The notes: generated by a model not told the origin, from the sequence alone. Positions 46,614-56,689 are shown, counted from the stretch's first letter. The stretch is DNA of 64,000 bases from Pandoraea sputorum (GCF_000814845.2 NZ_CP010431.2:4340001-4404000); one strand, 5' to 3'. Translations and numbers: made by a program.

Positions 46614-47039
46614 ATGTCACTGAACGTCACGTGCTTGTGCGGAAATACGTCACTGAGCTTGCAAGGAAGTCCCGCCGCGCGGGCGAACTGTCACTGTTCG
46701 TCATGCCGGGACTTTTACGGCACGTCCGTCTTTTCCGCGACGGCGTGGGCATCCGAGGCAGTCACCGTTGGCGAACGCGCCGGATGCACGTTCAAACATC
46801 CTGAAAAGCAGATGACGAAGACGTTCTGCGACGTCTGCGGCGAGGTTGTCTTCGGCACCAATCGCCTTGGCAAGCGCGTGGTGCCGAACGCCCTCACTGC
46901 CCGCGCGACAGGCGGAAAACTCGACGCGGCATTCGCACCGACCATGCACCTGTTCTACCGGGAGCGCGTTGTGGATGTCGTCGACGACTTGCCGAAATAC
47001 CTCGACGGTTGGGACGGCCCGACTTACGTTGCCGCGTAA
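46614..47039 (+). CDS. GFA-family protein, second copy
   Basis: 141 residues with cysteine pattern CLCGNTSLSL, CHCSSCRDFYG and FCDVCGEVVFGTN, the GFA zinc scaffold. It is diverged from the GFA gene at 8413-8811, so it is not a recent duplicate. Substrate unknown. Confidence 0.85.
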   Translation: MSLNVTCLCGNTSLSLQGSPAARANCHCSSCRDFYGTSVFSATAWASEAVTVGERAGCTFKHPEKQMTKTFCDVCGEVVFGTNRLGKRVVPNALTARATGGKLDAAFAPTMHLFYRERVVDVVDDLPKYLDGWDGPTYVAA

Positions 47040-47146
47040 GCTCCCCCCGACGACGACACCACGCGTAGCCCTCAGCGCACTGAATAAGCGCGGCAGGGGA
47101 TCGTAAGGCGGAAGATCTGACCGATGTTGTGAGATCGTCGGTGAGC

Positions 47147-47223
47147 TGGCCTGCCCAGAGGGATTCGAACCCCCGACCGTCGGCTTAGAAGGCCGATGCT
47201 CTATCCAACTGAGCTATGGGCAG
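47147..47223 (-). tRNA. tRNA-Arg (anticodon TCT)
   Basis: 77 nt folding as a cloverleaf: acceptor CTGCCCA pairs with TGGGCAG, discriminator G, encoded CCA (47147-47149). The anticodon loop is CTTCTAA (anticodon TCT, reads AGA) and the T-loop TTCGAAT is closed by GGGGG/CCCTC. Confidence 0.97.
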
Positions 47224-47312
47224 TGCGTGACGGCGGCGATCGGATATCGCTGCCGGAGAGACTCGGGGGGCTGAGTGCACGTGAAACGTGCGCCACATCC
47301 GAGTAATCGGCA

Positions 47313-47341
47313 ATTATAGCGCACGTACAGGCCAGTTTCAT
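47313..47341 (-). promoter_or_regulatory. Sigma-70 promoter of tRNA-Arg
   Basis: On the minus strand a consensus TATAAT (47318-47313) lies 17 bp downstream of ATGAAA (47341-47336), about 90 bp upstream of the mature tRNA 5' end. Confidence 0.6.
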
Positions 47342-47418
47342 GCGCGGCACTTGGGGACTTGTCCCCTTTGCGTGCCATCGCGTTCACATCTAGACTTCAA
47401 GTGTGGAGGAACGCGCTC

Positions 47419-48624
47419 ATGAACGAGATCGAACGCGAACAACGCTTTGGTGCGCACAACTACTCACCCCTGCCCGTCGTGCTCTCGCATGCCAAGGGCG
47501 TCTGGGTCTGGGACGTCGAAGGCAATCGCTATCTCGACATGATGAGCGCCTATTCCGCCGTCAGTCACGGGCACGCGCATCCGCGTCTCGTCGCCGCGCT
47601 CACCGCGCAGGCCCAGCGCCTCGCCGTCGTCTCCCGCGCCTTCTACACCGACCGTCTCGGCGCTTTTCTCGAACGCCTCTGCGATCTCACCACGCTCGGC
47701 GGCGCCCTGCCCATGAACACCGGCGCAGAAGCTGTCGAGACCGCCATCAAGGCGGCGCGCCGCTGGGGTTACAGCGTCAAGCGGATTCCCGCCGATCGCG
47801 CCGAAATCATCGTCGCGGACGGCAACTTCCACGGCCGCACCACCACCATCGTCGGGTTCTCCTCCGAGCCCGCCTACCGCGCCGACTTCGGGCCGTTCGC
47901 GCCCGGATTCATCCGCGTGCCGTATGGCGACATCGACGCCGTGCGCGCCGCTATCACGCCCAACACCTGCGCCGTCCTGTTCGAAACCATTCAGGGCGAA
48001 GGCGGCATCGTCGTGCCGCCGGACGGCTTTCTTCGCGGGCTACGTCAACTGTGCACCGAGCAGAACGTCCTCATGCTGCTCGACGAAATTCAATCCGGTC
48101 TGGGACGCACCGGCCGCTGGTTTGCCTATCAGCACGAAGGCATCGTGCCGGACGGCATCATGCTCGGCAAAGCCCTCGGGGGCGGCTTGCTGCCGGTGTC
48201 CGCCTTCGTCGCGCGACGCGACATCATCGACCTGTTCGAGCCGGGCAGCCACGGCTCGACGTTCGGTGGCAACGCGCTGGCGGCCACCGTCGCGCTCGAA
48301 GCGCTCGACGTCATGGCCGACGAAGACCTGCCAGGCAGAAGTGCGGAGATGGGCGAATACCTGCTGTCGCGCTTGCACGCGATTCATTCGCCGCTGATTC
48401 GGGAAGTGCGCGGACGCGGCCTGTGGGCTGGCATCGAAATCGATCCCGCGCGGGCCGACGCGCACGACCTCTCGATGCGAATGCTAAGACGGCGCGTGCT
48501 CGCCAAGGAAACCCGCTCGACGGTGCTGCGTCTCGCGCCGCCACTCGTCATCGAACGTGCGGAAATCGATAGTTGTATCGGCGCGCTCAAGGCGGTGCTC
48601 GCCGAAGCCGAAGGGGATCGCTGA
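47419..48624 (+). CDS. rocD: Ornithine--oxo-acid aminotransferase (OAT, class III)
   Basis: 401 residues. Class-III aminotransferase with YLDMMSAYSAVSHGHAHPRL, NTGAEAVETAIKAARRWGY and the PLP lysine in MLGKALGGGLLPVSA. The overall pattern is that of ornithine 5-aminotransferase. GGAGGA lies eight bases before ATG 47419. It links ornithine or arginine breakdown to proline/glutamate. Other class-III substrates cannot be fully excluded. Confidence 0.87.
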   Translation: MNEIEREQRFGAHNYSPLPVVLSHAKGVWVWDVEGNRYLDMMSAYSAVSHGHAHPRLVAALTAQAQRLAVVSRAFYTDRLGAFLERLCDLTTLGGALPMNTGAEAVETAIKAARRWGYSVKRIPADRAEIIVADGNFHGRTTTIVGFSSEPAYRADFGPFAPGFIRVPYGDIDAVRAAITPNTCAVLFETIQGEGGIVVPPDGFLRGLRQLCTEQNVLMLLDEIQSGLGRTGRWFAYQHEGIVPDGIMLGKALGGGLLPVSAFVARRDIIDLFEPGSHGSTFGGNALAATVALEALDVMADEDLPGRSAEMGEYLLSRLHAIHSPLIREVRGRGLWAGIEIDPARADAHDLSMRMLRRRVLAKETRSTVLRLAPPLVIERAEIDSCIGALKAVLAEAEGDR

Positions 48625-48668
48625 GCTGCATCTCAATGTCATCGATGACATCAATGACCTCAACGACC

Positions 48669-48998
48669 TCAATGCGCCGACGACTTCGACCAGAGATTCA
48701 TCACCAGTACCCCGGCGATGATGAGCGCCATGCCGAGCAATGCCGGTGCGTCGAGCTTCTGGCCGAAGAGCACGCGTGACGCAATCGAGATAAGGACAAT
48801 ACCCAGTCCCGACCACATCGCGTAGGCAATGCCCACGGGAATCGTGCGCAGCGTGAGCGAGAGCATGTAGAACGCGATGCCGTACCCGGCGACGACCAGC
48901 GCCACCGGACCGACGCGCGAGAATCCATCGGATGCCTTCAGTGCCGACGTCGCAATGACCTCTGCGACGATTGCCACCAACAGGTACACATAAGCCAT
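48669..48998 (-). CDS. SMR-family multidrug efflux protein (EmrE-like)
   Basis: 109 residues, four membrane helices. The drug/proton glutamate is in [16 protein letters not shown], matching the EmrE rather than the SugE subgroup. AAAGGAG lies seven bases before ATG 48998; a longer frame is rejected. Just downstream is the perfect palindrome TGTCATCGATGACA (48637-48650). Confidence 0.9.
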   Translation of the reverse strand: MAYVYLLVAIVAEVIATSALKASDGFSRVGPVALVVAGYGIAFYMLSLTLRTIPVGIAYAMWSGLGIVLISIASRVLFGQKLDAPALLGMALIIAGVLVMNLWSKSSAH

Positions 48999-49250
48999 CG
49001 ACACTCCTTTCGCTTTCGCGCTGCCCGGTTCAAGGCCGGTCATCTTAACCGACGGACTAGCCCGACCGCTCACGTCGAGCGGCCTCCTTCGCATCACCTT
49101 GTGATCGATGGCGTGTTCGCTCATCGCAAGAATCGCTTGCAAGAATTCCTTGCCAAAGCGCCCGACGCCGCGCTACAGTCGCCATCACGGTGTGGCCAGC
49201 ACACCGGCGTCGCTCGGACGGTTCCGGGCGCTTACGTTCCAGGGTTCAAC

Positions 49251-50468
49251 ATGTCCAGCTCACAGGGCTCGCGCAGCTTTGCGCGCATCAATCGCCTTCC
49301 CCCGTACGTTTTCAACATCACAGCCGAACTGAAGATGGCCGCGCGCCGTCGTGGCGAGGACATCATCGATCTGTCGATGGGCAACCCCGATGGGGCCACG
49401 CCGCCGCATATCGTCAGCAAGCTCGTCGAAGTCGCGCAACGTCCCGATACGCACGGCTATTCGACCTCGCGCGGTATTCCGCGTCTGCGTCGGGCCATCA
49501 CGCACTGGTACAAGGATCGCTACGACGTCGAACTCGACCCGGAGCGCGAAGCCATCGTCACCATCGGTTCGAAGGAAGGCCTTGCCCACCTGATGCTCGC
49601 CACGCTGGATCAGGGCGACACGGTGCTTGTGCCGAATCCGTCCTACCCGATTCACATCTACGGCGCAGTCATCGCCGGTGCGAACATCCGCTCCGTGCCG
49701 ATGACGCCCGGCATCGACTTCTTCACCGAACTCGAACGCGGCATTCGCGAAAGCCATCCGAAGCCGAAGATGGTGATCCTCGGCTTCCCGTCGAATCCCA
49801 CGGCGCAATGCGTCGAACTGGAATTCTTCGAACGCGTCGTCGATCTTGCTCGCAAGCACGACATTCTCGTGGTGCACGATCTGGCCTATGCCGACATCGT
49901 CTATGACGGCTACAAAGCGCCGTCGATCATGCAGGTACCCGGCGCGCAGGATGTCGCCGTCGAATTCTTCACGCTGTCCAAGAGCTACAACATGGCCGGC
50001 TGGCGCATCGGCTTCATGGTCGGTAACGCGGAACTGGTCGCGGCGCTCGCGCGTATCAAGAGCTATCACGACTACGGCACGTTCACGCCGGTTCAGGTCG
50101 CCGCCATCGCCGCACTCGAAGGCGATCAGACGTGCGTCGAGGAAATTCGCGAACAGTACCAGCGCCGCCGCGACGTGCTCTACAAAGGACTGACGGAAGC
50201 GGGCTGGTCGGTCGATCTGCCAAAAGCGTCGATGTACATCTGGGCACGTATTCCCGAACCGTATCGTGCGCTCGGCTCCCTTGAATTCGCCAAGAAGCTG
50301 CTCGCGCAGGCGAAGGTATCGGTCTCACCGGGCATCGGCTTCGGCGAGTATGGCGATGAATACGTGCGCTTCGCGCTGATCGAAAACGAATCGCGCATCC
50401 GTCAGGCCGTGCGCGGCATCAAGCACATGTTCCGTGAAGACGGACTGGTGCAGCCGACGATCGCGTAA
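49251..50468 (+). CDS. alaC: Alanine/glutamate-pyruvate transaminase-type aminotransferase (AlaC-like)
   Basis: 405 residues, class-I fold: [41 protein letters not shown] and the PLP lysine in [15 protein letters not shown]. This is the AlaC set (pyruvate + glutamate to alanine + 2-oxoglutarate). ATG 49251 matches the family start; a longer frame from 49101 is not supported. Confidence 0.87.
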   Translation: MSSSQGSRSFARINRLPPYVFNITAELKMAARRRGEDIIDLSMGNPDGATPPHIVSKLVEVAQRPDTHGYSTSRGIPRLRRAITHWYKDRYDVELDPEREAIVTIGSKEGLAHLMLATLDQGDTVLVPNPSYPIHIYGAVIAGANIRSVPMTPGIDFFTELERGIRESHPKPKMVILGFPSNPTAQCVELEFFERVVDLARKHDILVVHDLAYADIVYDGYKAPSIMQVPGAQDVAVEFFTLSKSYNMAGWRIGFMVGNAELVAALARIKSYHDYGTFTPVQVAAIAALEGDQTCVEEIREQYQRRRDVLYKGLTEAGWSVDLPKASMYIWARIPEPYRALGSLEFAKKLLAQAKVSVSPGIGFGEYGDEYVRFALIENESRIRQAVRGIKHMFREDGLVQPTIA

Positions 50469-50491
50469 GCGTCATCAATAACGTTGCAAAG

Positions 50492-50528
50492 TACATCGGG
50501 GCGCACTCGCAAGGGGCGCCTCGATGTA
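50492..50528 (+). terminator. Terminator-like hairpin after alaC
   Basis: A 13-bp stem with one G-T pair (50492-50504 with 50516-50528) and an 11-nt loop follows the alaC stop by 23 bp and leads into TTTCTGG. The T-run is short, so efficiency is uncertain. Confidence 0.55.
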
Positions 50529-50622
50529 TTTCTGGCGTCAGGACGACTGACGGCAATCGTGCCAGTGGTCGCGTCGGTAAGAACGGCGGTCACAGCACCA
50601 AAAACGACGAAGACGGCAGCGA

Positions 50623-51402
50623 CTAAGGGAGGTCTGTCAGATACCGGCTCGGCGCATCTCCCAACACCCGCCGAAATGCTGCGGTGAATGCGCTGGGACT
50701 GCCGTACCCGAGATCGAGCGCTACACGCGTCACCGACTGCCCGTCACTCAAGCGCTCGAGCGCCGCCATCAGACACACCTGATGACGCCACTGCGCAAAA
50801 CTCACCCCCGCCTCCTCACGAAAGTGTCGCGTGAATGTGCGGCGACTCATCGACGCCATCGCCGCGACTGCATCGAGATCCAGCGCCATCGACGGCGACG
50901 CAAACACCTTGCGGCAGACCTTCGCGAGCCTCGCATCGGCAGGCAACGGCGCATGGAGCATCAGGCGCGGCATCGCCGAGATCTCCGCCAGCAGCAACGC
51001 CATGAGCTTGCCCTCGCGCGTGTCTTCGTCATACATCGGCGGCAGGTCGATGGCGTCGTCCAGCAATTGCCTGAGCAACGCAGACACCGCGTACACACAG
51101 CACTCGGTCGGGAGTCCCGCGGACGCTGACGCCTCGGGAGTCACGAAGGTGTTGAGCATCCTCACTGGCCCGCTCATCGTCATCTCGTGCGTGACGCCAG
51201 CAGGTACCCAGCACGCCCGCTGCGGCGGCACGAACCAGCGGCCCTCCGGCGTCGACACGGTAATCATGCCGCGTGACGCCAACGCAAACTGGCCGCGCGC
51301 GTGAGCATGCGCGCGGAATGTGAGTCCCGCCGGGTAGTCGTTGGTGACAACCACCACACTGCGCGGCAGATGCTCGTATTGATCGATTGAAACGTTTCTC
51401 AT
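50623..51402 (-). CDS. AraC-family regulator
   Basis: 259 residues: N-terminal cupin (FRAHAHARGQFALASRGMI, VPPQRACWVPAGVTHEM) and C-terminal double helix-turn-helix (SMSRRTFTRHFREEAGVSF, VALDLGYGSPSAFTAAFRR). Start at ATG 51402. Divergent from the hydrolase gene, which it may control. Confidence 0.9.
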   Translation of the reverse strand: MRNVSIDQYEHLPRSVVVVTNDYPAGLTFRAHAHARGQFALASRGMITVSTPEGRWFVPPQRACWVPAGVTHEMTMSGPVRMLNTFVTPEASASAGLPTECCVYAVSALLRQLLDDAIDLPPMYDEDTREGKLMALLLAEISAMPRLMLHAPLPADARLAKVCRKVFASPSMALDLDAVAAMASMSRRTFTRHFREEAGVSFAQWRHQVCLMAALERLSDGQSVTRVALDLGYGSPSAFTAAFRRVLGDAPSRYLTDLP

Positions 51403-51463
51403 GGCCCGAATTCTACAGTGAATGACCCACTGTCGATGGCGGGCAGCTTTTCGTGTCGTTAGG

Positions 51464-52249
51464 ATGAGCGCGTCCCACTCTGATTCCGCAAGCAAGATGC
51501 CCAATACCTTTCAACGCGTCGGCCACGGCCCGCACGCCGTGCTCGTTCTACACGGCTGGTTCGGCGACGCCCGCTCCTTCCACGATTGCGAACCCTGGCT
51601 TTCGCGCGATGTTTTCAGCTATGTCTTCATGGACTATCGCGGTTATGGCGGCATGCGTGACGCCCGAGGCGCTTACACCATCGACGAAATCGCTCAGGAC
51701 GCCCTCGGGCTGGCCGATGCCATGGATCTCACCACGTTCAGTCTGATCGGGCACTCGATGGGCGGCATGGCCATCGAAAAGATTGCGGCCGTTGCGCCGC
51801 AACGCGTGCGCAAACTGATCCCTGTCGCGCCCGTGCCTTGCGGCGGCATATCGTTCGATCCAGCGCGTCGCGCATTGTTCGAGAACGCCGCAGCCTCGCT
51901 CGAAGATCGTATGGCGATCATCGCCCGCAGCACGGGCCACCGACTGCCAGCGTCGTGGATCAACTGGAAGGCCGCCTACTCGGCAACGCATTCGTCAATG
52001 GGGGCCTTCGCAGCCTATTTCCAAGCGTGGGCGGACACGGATTTCAGCGACCAGCTCCATGTCGACGCGCCTATCAGAGTGCTCGTCGGCGAGCACGACC
52101 CGGTGTTCGATATCGATCTGATGCGGCGCACCTATCTGCAACGTTATGCGAACGCGAGCGTCGAGGTCATCGCCAACGCAGGGCACTACCCCATGAACGA
52201 GACGCCGCTTGCACTGGTGAGCGCCATCGAATCGTTCCTTTGCGAGTAG
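51464..52249 (+). CDS. Alpha/beta-hydrolase
   Basis: 261 residues: oxyanion loop HGWFGDARSF, nucleophile elbow GHSMGGMA, acidic residue in VGEHDPVF, histidine in NAGHYPMNET. Complete catalytic triad; substrate unknown. Start at ATG 51464 or 51497. Confidence 0.86.
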   Translation: MSASHSDSASKMPNTFQRVGHGPHAVLVLHGWFGDARSFHDCEPWLSRDVFSYVFMDYRGYGGMRDARGAYTIDEIAQDALGLADAMDLTTFSLIGHSMGGMAIEKIAAVAPQRVRKLIPVAPVPCGGISFDPARRALFENAAASLEDRMAIIARSTGHRLPASWINWKAAYSATHSSMGAFAAYFQAWADTDFSDQLHVDAPIRVLVGEHDPVFDIDLMRRTYLQRYANASVEVIANAGHYPMNETPLALVSAIESFLCE

Positions 52250-52271
52250 CGCCGATATCGCCGCACCGTCT

Positions 52272-52306
52272 CAAAAAACGATGGGGAGTCCGCAGACTCC
52301 CCATCG
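52272..52306 (-). terminator. Terminator of the thiolase/PPC operon
   Basis: A 12-bp perfect stem (52279-52290 with 52295-52306, loop CGCA) reads on the minus strand into six T. It lies 46 bp after the second PPC gene. Confidence 0.85.
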
Positions 52307-52351
52307 ACGCGCCAACCGCGCCTTTCACTCCGCGCTCAATCAAACCTTCAC

Positions 52352-52765
52352 TCAGGCAGGCAACCACTCCTGCAACGTCACCTCGATGGTAATGAACGAG
52401 AGATTGCCGCCGCGCACGAAGCGTCCCGCGAACATGCGCCCCTCGGTGTCCGCCACCATGCCGTGCAGCATCGGCATGGCACTCGCCGCCCCCGGGCGTG
52501 CATCGACCTCACCGAACACGTTGAGGATCTCCACCCCGGGACCGTTCACCACCCTCTCGCGCCAGCCGTCGCCCGCGCGAAACGCCAGCCTTGCATCGAT
52601 CAGACTCCCGACCGCGCCACGCACGATCGCGCGCGCAATCGCATGTTCGGCGCACAGCGCCTCGATGCTTTCCGTCAGATCCTGATTCGGCTTCAGACGC
52701 GCCACCACCAACCTGCCTAATGTGCCATTCTCGATGGCGACCGGAACATCCAGCGCGACGCTCAT
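52352..52765 (-). CDS. PPC/DUF296-domain protein B
   Basis: 137 residues: PPC (plants-and-prokaryotes-conserved) fold, with E-S-I-E-A-L-C, RAIVRGAVGSLIDARLAF and the end FITIEVTLQEW. Where metal-binding members have H-x-H and GGH, this copy has L-H-G-M-V and A-G-R-F, keeping only one histidine. The ATG overlaps the stop of copy A (ATGA), so the two are coupled. Bacterial PPC proteins lack an agreed function. Confidence 0.8.
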   Translation of the reverse strand: MSVALDVPVAIENGTLGRLVVARLKPNQDLTESIEALCAEHAIARAIVRGAVGSLIDARLAFRAGDGWRERVVNGPGVEILNVFGEVDARPGAASAMPMLHGMVADTEGRMFAGRFVRGGNLSFITIEVTLQEWLPA

Positions 52766-53298
52766 GACAGTTCTCCCGCCACCGGACGCAACAGATGGAA
52801 CCGCGTCTCCTCGTCGTCGCCCGTCACGTAACCGCCGTGCGCAAAGAGACACAGACGAATCACCACCGGTTCGTCTCCGGCCCACGTGTGATCGAGAATC
52901 AGATGCCCGCCGTGTGGCTCGCCCGACGGATCGGAGAAGCCCGCATGGCAATGCATCAACGTCGCGCCATCGGCCGTTCGGCCCACGGTAATCGCGCCGC
53001 CGATCAGATCGACTTCGCGCATCTCGTCGACCGGCTGACCATAGCCGAAGGGACGATCCGCATCCGTCGTGTTCTCGATCATGTGGTACCGCAGACCTCG
53101 CGCGGTCCCCGCACAGAAACGCCCGACGCCGCCGCCGTACGCATAGCGGGATAACGCCGCGCGCAAAGCCTCGCCGAGATTGGCACCAGTCCGGATCGTC
53201 ACGCGCAGTTCGTGCTGCCCGCTCAACACGCAGTCTTCCACACGGGGTAACGTGGGGGCGCCTGCATGTTGAAAGACCCGTGAAAGCGCAGGTTTCAT
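52762..53298 (-). CDS. PPC/DUF296-domain protein A
   Basis: 178 residues: PPC fold with L-G-E-A-L-R-A-A-L-S-R-Y, TARGLRYHMIENTTDAD and the canonical metal-site signature: L-M-H-C-H-A-G-F then GGHLILDHTWAGDE. It overlaps the ligase gene upstream and the PPC B gene downstream by 4 bp each. The pairing of an intact and a degenerate PPC protein suggests a hetero-oligomer. Substrate unknown. Confidence 0.83.
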   Translation of the reverse strand: MKPALSRVFQHAGAPTLPRVEDCVLSGQHELRVTIRTGANLGEALRAALSRYAYGGGVGRFCAGTARGLRYHMIENTTDADRPFGYGQPVDEMREVDLIGGAITVGRTADGATLMHCHAGFSDPSGEPHGGHLILDHTWAGDEPVVIRLCLFAHGGYVTGDDEETRFHLLRPVAGELS

Positions 53299-54872
53299 AG
53301 TCGATAGTCTCCTTGCTCTTCGAGCATCGTCTTGATTTGCTTCTTCACGATCTTGCCGTAGCCCGATTTGGGCATGGCACTCCAGAACACGAAGCGACGC
53401 GGCCACTTGTAGCGGGCAATACGCGCTTCGAGATGTCCGAGCAGTTCATCGGCCTGAGCGGCCATGCCTTCCCGGGCGACCACTACCGCAAGCCCACTCT
53501 CCCCCCACTTGGGGTCGGGCACGCCAAGCACCGCACACTCCGACACGCAAGGATGCGTGAGCAGCGCTTCCTCGATCTCGCGCGGATAAACGTTCGAGCC
53601 ACCCGAGATGTACATGTCCGACGCCCGGCCCGTGATGTACAGGAACCCCTGCGCATCCACATGACCAAGGTCGCCGGTGTGGAACCAGTCGTCCTTGAAC
53701 GCCTTGGCGTTGGCGTCCGGATTGTTGTGATACCCCATGAAGACGGCCGGACCGCGCACGCAGATTTCACCCGACGCGAACGCCGGTTGGCGTTGCCCCT
53801 GCTCGTCCAGAATCGCCACTTCCATGCCGGTGCGCGGCAACCCGCATGTGCCGACGCGTGCATCGGGCGCATCGTCGTCATCGCTATGCAACCACGGCGG
53901 CAGCACCGTGATGTTGCCCGTCACCTCGCCCAGTCCGTAGTACTGCACCAGCACGCGCCCCAGCTTATGTAACGCGTACTTCTGATCGGCGCGGTACATC
54001 GGCGCGCCCGCATAGATCACGAAACGCAGCGAGCTATGGTCGTAGCGGTCCACCGCCGGATCTTCCACCAGCATCTTGACGATGGTCGGCACCGTGAACA
54101 TGTTGTCGACCCGATGACGCTCGATTGCCTGCCAGACCTGTTCCGCATCCATCTTCTCGCCCGGCAACAACACGCTGGCCGCGCCGCGCGCGGTGTTGAC
54201 GATGGCGTGAATGCCCGCGCCATGCGAAAGAGGGGCGACGACCATCGAGCGGCTGCGATACGTGATGCCAGGCATCAGATCGGCCAGGTGGTTGGTGACG
54301 ACGAACGCCATCTGCCCGTGCGAGAGCACGCCTGCCTTCGGATGGCCGGTTGTGCCCGAGGTGTAGAAGAACCACAACGGATCTTCGTACTCCACCTCCT
54401 CCTCGTACCCCTGTGCACCCATGTGTTCGGCGACGAGCGTCTCGTAGTGCAGCTCGCCCGCACGCGGCGCACCGAGGGCGATGACGTGGCGCAATGCGGG
54501 CGACGCCGCACGTACCGCATCGACGTGGCCTTCGAAACCCGCGTCGTAAATCATCACGCAGGCGCCGCTCGACTGCCCCAGATACGCCGCTTCGGGCGCG
54601 GTGATACGGAAGTTCGTCGGCACCCACACGGCCCCGAGGCGAAACGCAATCCACGCGCTCTCGAAAATCGGCAGGTTGTTGCGCGAATGCACGAGCAACT
54701 TGTCGCCCTTCTTCACGCCGAGCTTGCGCAGCGCGTCGACGGCAGCATTCACGCGGGCGTCGATCTCGCCCCACGTCGCTACGTTGTCGCCGACGATCAG
54801 ACCAGCTTCGTCCGGGTGCCGCCGCGCGACGTCGGCCAACAACCGGCCGAGGTTCATGACCTTCTTGAGCAT
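53295..54872 (-). CDS. Acyl-CoA synthetase (AMP-forming)
   Basis: 525 residues: phosphate loop YTSGTTGHPKAGVLSHGQ, A8-like TGRASDMYISGGSNVYPREIEE and the C-terminal catalytic lysine in PKSGYGKIVKKQI. Full length for the ANL superfamily. It activates a carboxylic acid, probably the pathway intermediate or the imported substrate. It is 28 bp after the thiolase gene and overlaps PPC A. Confidence 0.92.
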   Translation of the reverse strand: MLKKVMNLGRLLADVARRHPDEAGLIVGDNVATWGEIDARVNAAVDALRKLGVKKGDKLLVHSRNNLPIFESAWIAFRLGAVWVPTNFRITAPEAAYLGQSSGACVMIYDAGFEGHVDAVRAASPALRHVIALGAPRAGELHYETLVAEHMGAQGYEEEVEYEDPLWFFYTSGTTGHPKAGVLSHGQMAFVVTNHLADLMPGITYRSRSMVVAPLSHGAGIHAIVNTARGAASVLLPGEKMDAEQVWQAIERHRVDNMFTVPTIVKMLVEDPAVDRYDHSSLRFVIYAGAPMYRADQKYALHKLGRVLVQYYGLGEVTGNITVLPPWLHSDDDDAPDARVGTCGLPRTGMEVAILDEQGQRQPAFASGEICVRGPAVFMGYHNNPDANAKAFKDDWFHTGDLGHVDAQGFLYITGRASDMYISGGSNVYPREIEEALLTHPCVSECAVLGVPDPKWGESGLAVVVAREGMAAQADELLGHLEARIARYKWPRRFVFWSAMPKSGYGKIVKKQIKTMLEEQGDYRL

Positions 54873-54900
54873 TTCTCGTCTCCTTGATCGCCCGGCACGC

Positions 54901-56067
54901 TTAGCGCGCTTCGAGAATGCTCACGTAGTTCGCCACGGCCGCGCCGCCCATGTTGAAGACACCCGCCAGCTTCGCATCGGGAATCTGCATGTCGCCCGCC
55001 GTACCCGTCAGTTGCATCGCCGCCATCACGTGCATCGAGACACCGGTAGCCCCCACCGGATGCCCCTTCGCTTTCAGACCGCCCGACGGATTGACCGGCA
55101 GCAGCCCGTTCTTTTCCGTCAACCCTTCCGCAAGAACACTCGCGCCCTGCCCCGGCTTGGCCAGCCCCATCGCTTCGTATTCGATGAGTTCGGCGATGGT
55201 GAAGCAGTCATGCGTCTCGACCAGCGACAAGTCCTTCAGCGACACCCCGGCCACGCCCAGCGCCTGACGCCACGCATGCTGACCGCCTTCGAATGCCAGC
55301 GGATCGCGTCGCGAGAGCGGCAGATAGTCGTTGACCTGCACGGCGGCGCGAAAGCCGACCGCCTTGGGCATGCTGCGTGCGACGTCCGCCTTGGAGATGA
55401 CGAGTGCAGCCGCACCGTCCGACACCATCGAGCAGTCGGTGCGCTTGAGCGGACCGGCCACGAACGGGTTCTTCTCCGAGACATTGCGGCAGAAGTCGTA
55501 GCCGAAGTCGCGACGCATATGGGCGTACGGATTCACCGAGCCGTTGCGGTGGTTCTTCGCGGCAATGCGCGCGAGCGCGTCGGACTGATCGCCGTAGCGG
55601 TCGAAATAGGCCTGCGCGATGGTGCCGAACACGCCTGCGAAGCCGCCGGGAATCCCGGCCTCCTCACGCGCATACGAGCATTTGAGCAGCACTTCACCGA
55701 CCTGCGGCGTGGCGAGTTCGGTCATCTTCTCGAAGCCGATCACGAGCACATGTGTGGCTTTGCCCGCTTCGATGGATTGCAGCCCGCCGTGCACGGCGGC
55801 CGAACCGGTCGCGCACGCATTTTCGTAGCGCGTGGCGGGTTTGAAACGCAGGCCGGGAATGCGGTTGAAGATGAGCGACGAAGGGAAGTCCTGATACAGG
55901 AAACCGCCGTTAAAGGTACCGACGTGAATGGAATCGATCTGTTCGGGCGAGAGGCCCGCATCGTCGAGGGCGGCCTGGGCGACGTCGGCCAGCAGAACCT
56001 CGGCGTCGACGTTATCGAGTTTGCCGAACTGGGAGTGGGCCCAGCCGGTAAGGCATGCAGCAACCAT
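54901..56067 (-). CDS. Thiolase-family protein (SCP-x/acetyl-CoA acetyltransferase-like)
   Basis: 388 residues. Nucleophile cysteine in ENACATGSAAVHGGL; C-terminal GGLKAKGHPVGATG with the second catalytic histidine. The arrangement resembles the SCP-x-type thiolases that act on side chains or branched acyl-CoA. ATG 56067 has GGAG upstream. First gene of the minus-strand operon, 690 bp from the divergent TRAP operon. Confidence 0.9.
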   Translation of the reverse strand: MVAACLTGWAHSQFGKLDNVDAEVLLADVAQAALDDAGLSPEQIDSIHVGTFNGGFLYQDFPSSLIFNRIPGLRFKPATRYENACATGSAAVHGGLQSIEAGKATHVLVIGFEKMTELATPQVGEVLLKCSYAREEAGIPGGFAGVFGTIAQAYFDRYGDQSDALARIAAKNHRNGSVNPYAHMRRDFGYDFCRNVSEKNPFVAGPLKRTDCSMVSDGAAALVISKADVARSMPKAVGFRAAVQVNDYLPLSRRDPLAFEGGQHAWRQALGVAGVSLKDLSLVETHDCFTIAELIEYEAMGLAKPGQGASVLAEGLTEKNGLLPVNPSGGLKAKGHPVGATGVSMHVMAAMQLTGTAGDMQIPDAKLAGVFNMGGAAVANYVSILEAR

Positions 56068-56373
56068 GAAGTGTCTCCGGAAAATTGGGGTCATCCAGAC
56101 TCCGGTGAGCAATTTCGATGCCAGATCCCTGCAAGGCGTCTACGTACGGTCGACGTGGGCAGCGTAACGCCTGATCTGTCACATCGACGGCTCGGTCAGT
56201 CGTCGTTGCGAGGTCGTTCTCTTGCCGCGCTTGTGGCGCATGCGGTGCTTGTGGCACCTGTGCAATTGACGCAAGCGTAAAGCGGGAGCCACCGGCCCAT
56301 CAAGTGAATTCTTAAGCACGCCGGATGAAGAAAATTTGCTGTGCCGCAGCAATGTCCGACATGCCGAAATGCG

Positions 56374-56452
56374 TGCGACACCTGTCGCACCGGGCGTGGC
56401 GACATTTGCGACAGGTGTCGCAAGGCGTCGACGAAATGCGACAGGTGTCACA
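56374..56452. promoter_or_regulatory. Three palindromic operator-like sites
   Basis: Two perfect-armed dyads, TGCGACA-CC-TGTCGCA (56374-56389) and TGCGACA-GG-TGTCGCA (56407-56422), and a near copy TGCGACAGGTGTCACA (56437-56452). Centres are 33 and 30 bp apart, about three helical turns. They lie midway between the two divergent operons, 300-380 bp before each start codon, and resemble enhancer sites of a dimeric regulator. Confidence 0.8.
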
Positions 56453-56672
56453 CCCGCATGTTTGCTGGGTTCGGCCGAGCCTCGCTCGCGCAGCAAATCG
56501 CACCATACCCGCGACACGCTCGCGAAGGCTTGTTGCGCCTGATGAAAGGCGCGCGGCCGACACGCGGCACCGCCCCCGGGATTTCACTAATGCTTAACAA
56601 CGTAAGGGTTTTCCCGTTCGGATGCCGAACTGGCATTCGATTTGCGTAAGATTAGCCAGCCACTTTTCCGAG

Positions 56673-56689
56673 TTGGCCGGGTCGTTGCA
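56673..56689 (+). promoter_or_regulatory. Candidate sigma-54 promoter of the TRAP operon
   Basis: TTGGCCGGGTCGTTGCA keeps GG (56675-56676) and GC (56687-56688) at exact -24/-12 spacing and a perfect TTGCA, with two mismatches in the -24 half. It lies about 70 bp before the dctP-like start. The start of transcription would be near 56700. Confidence 0.5.
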
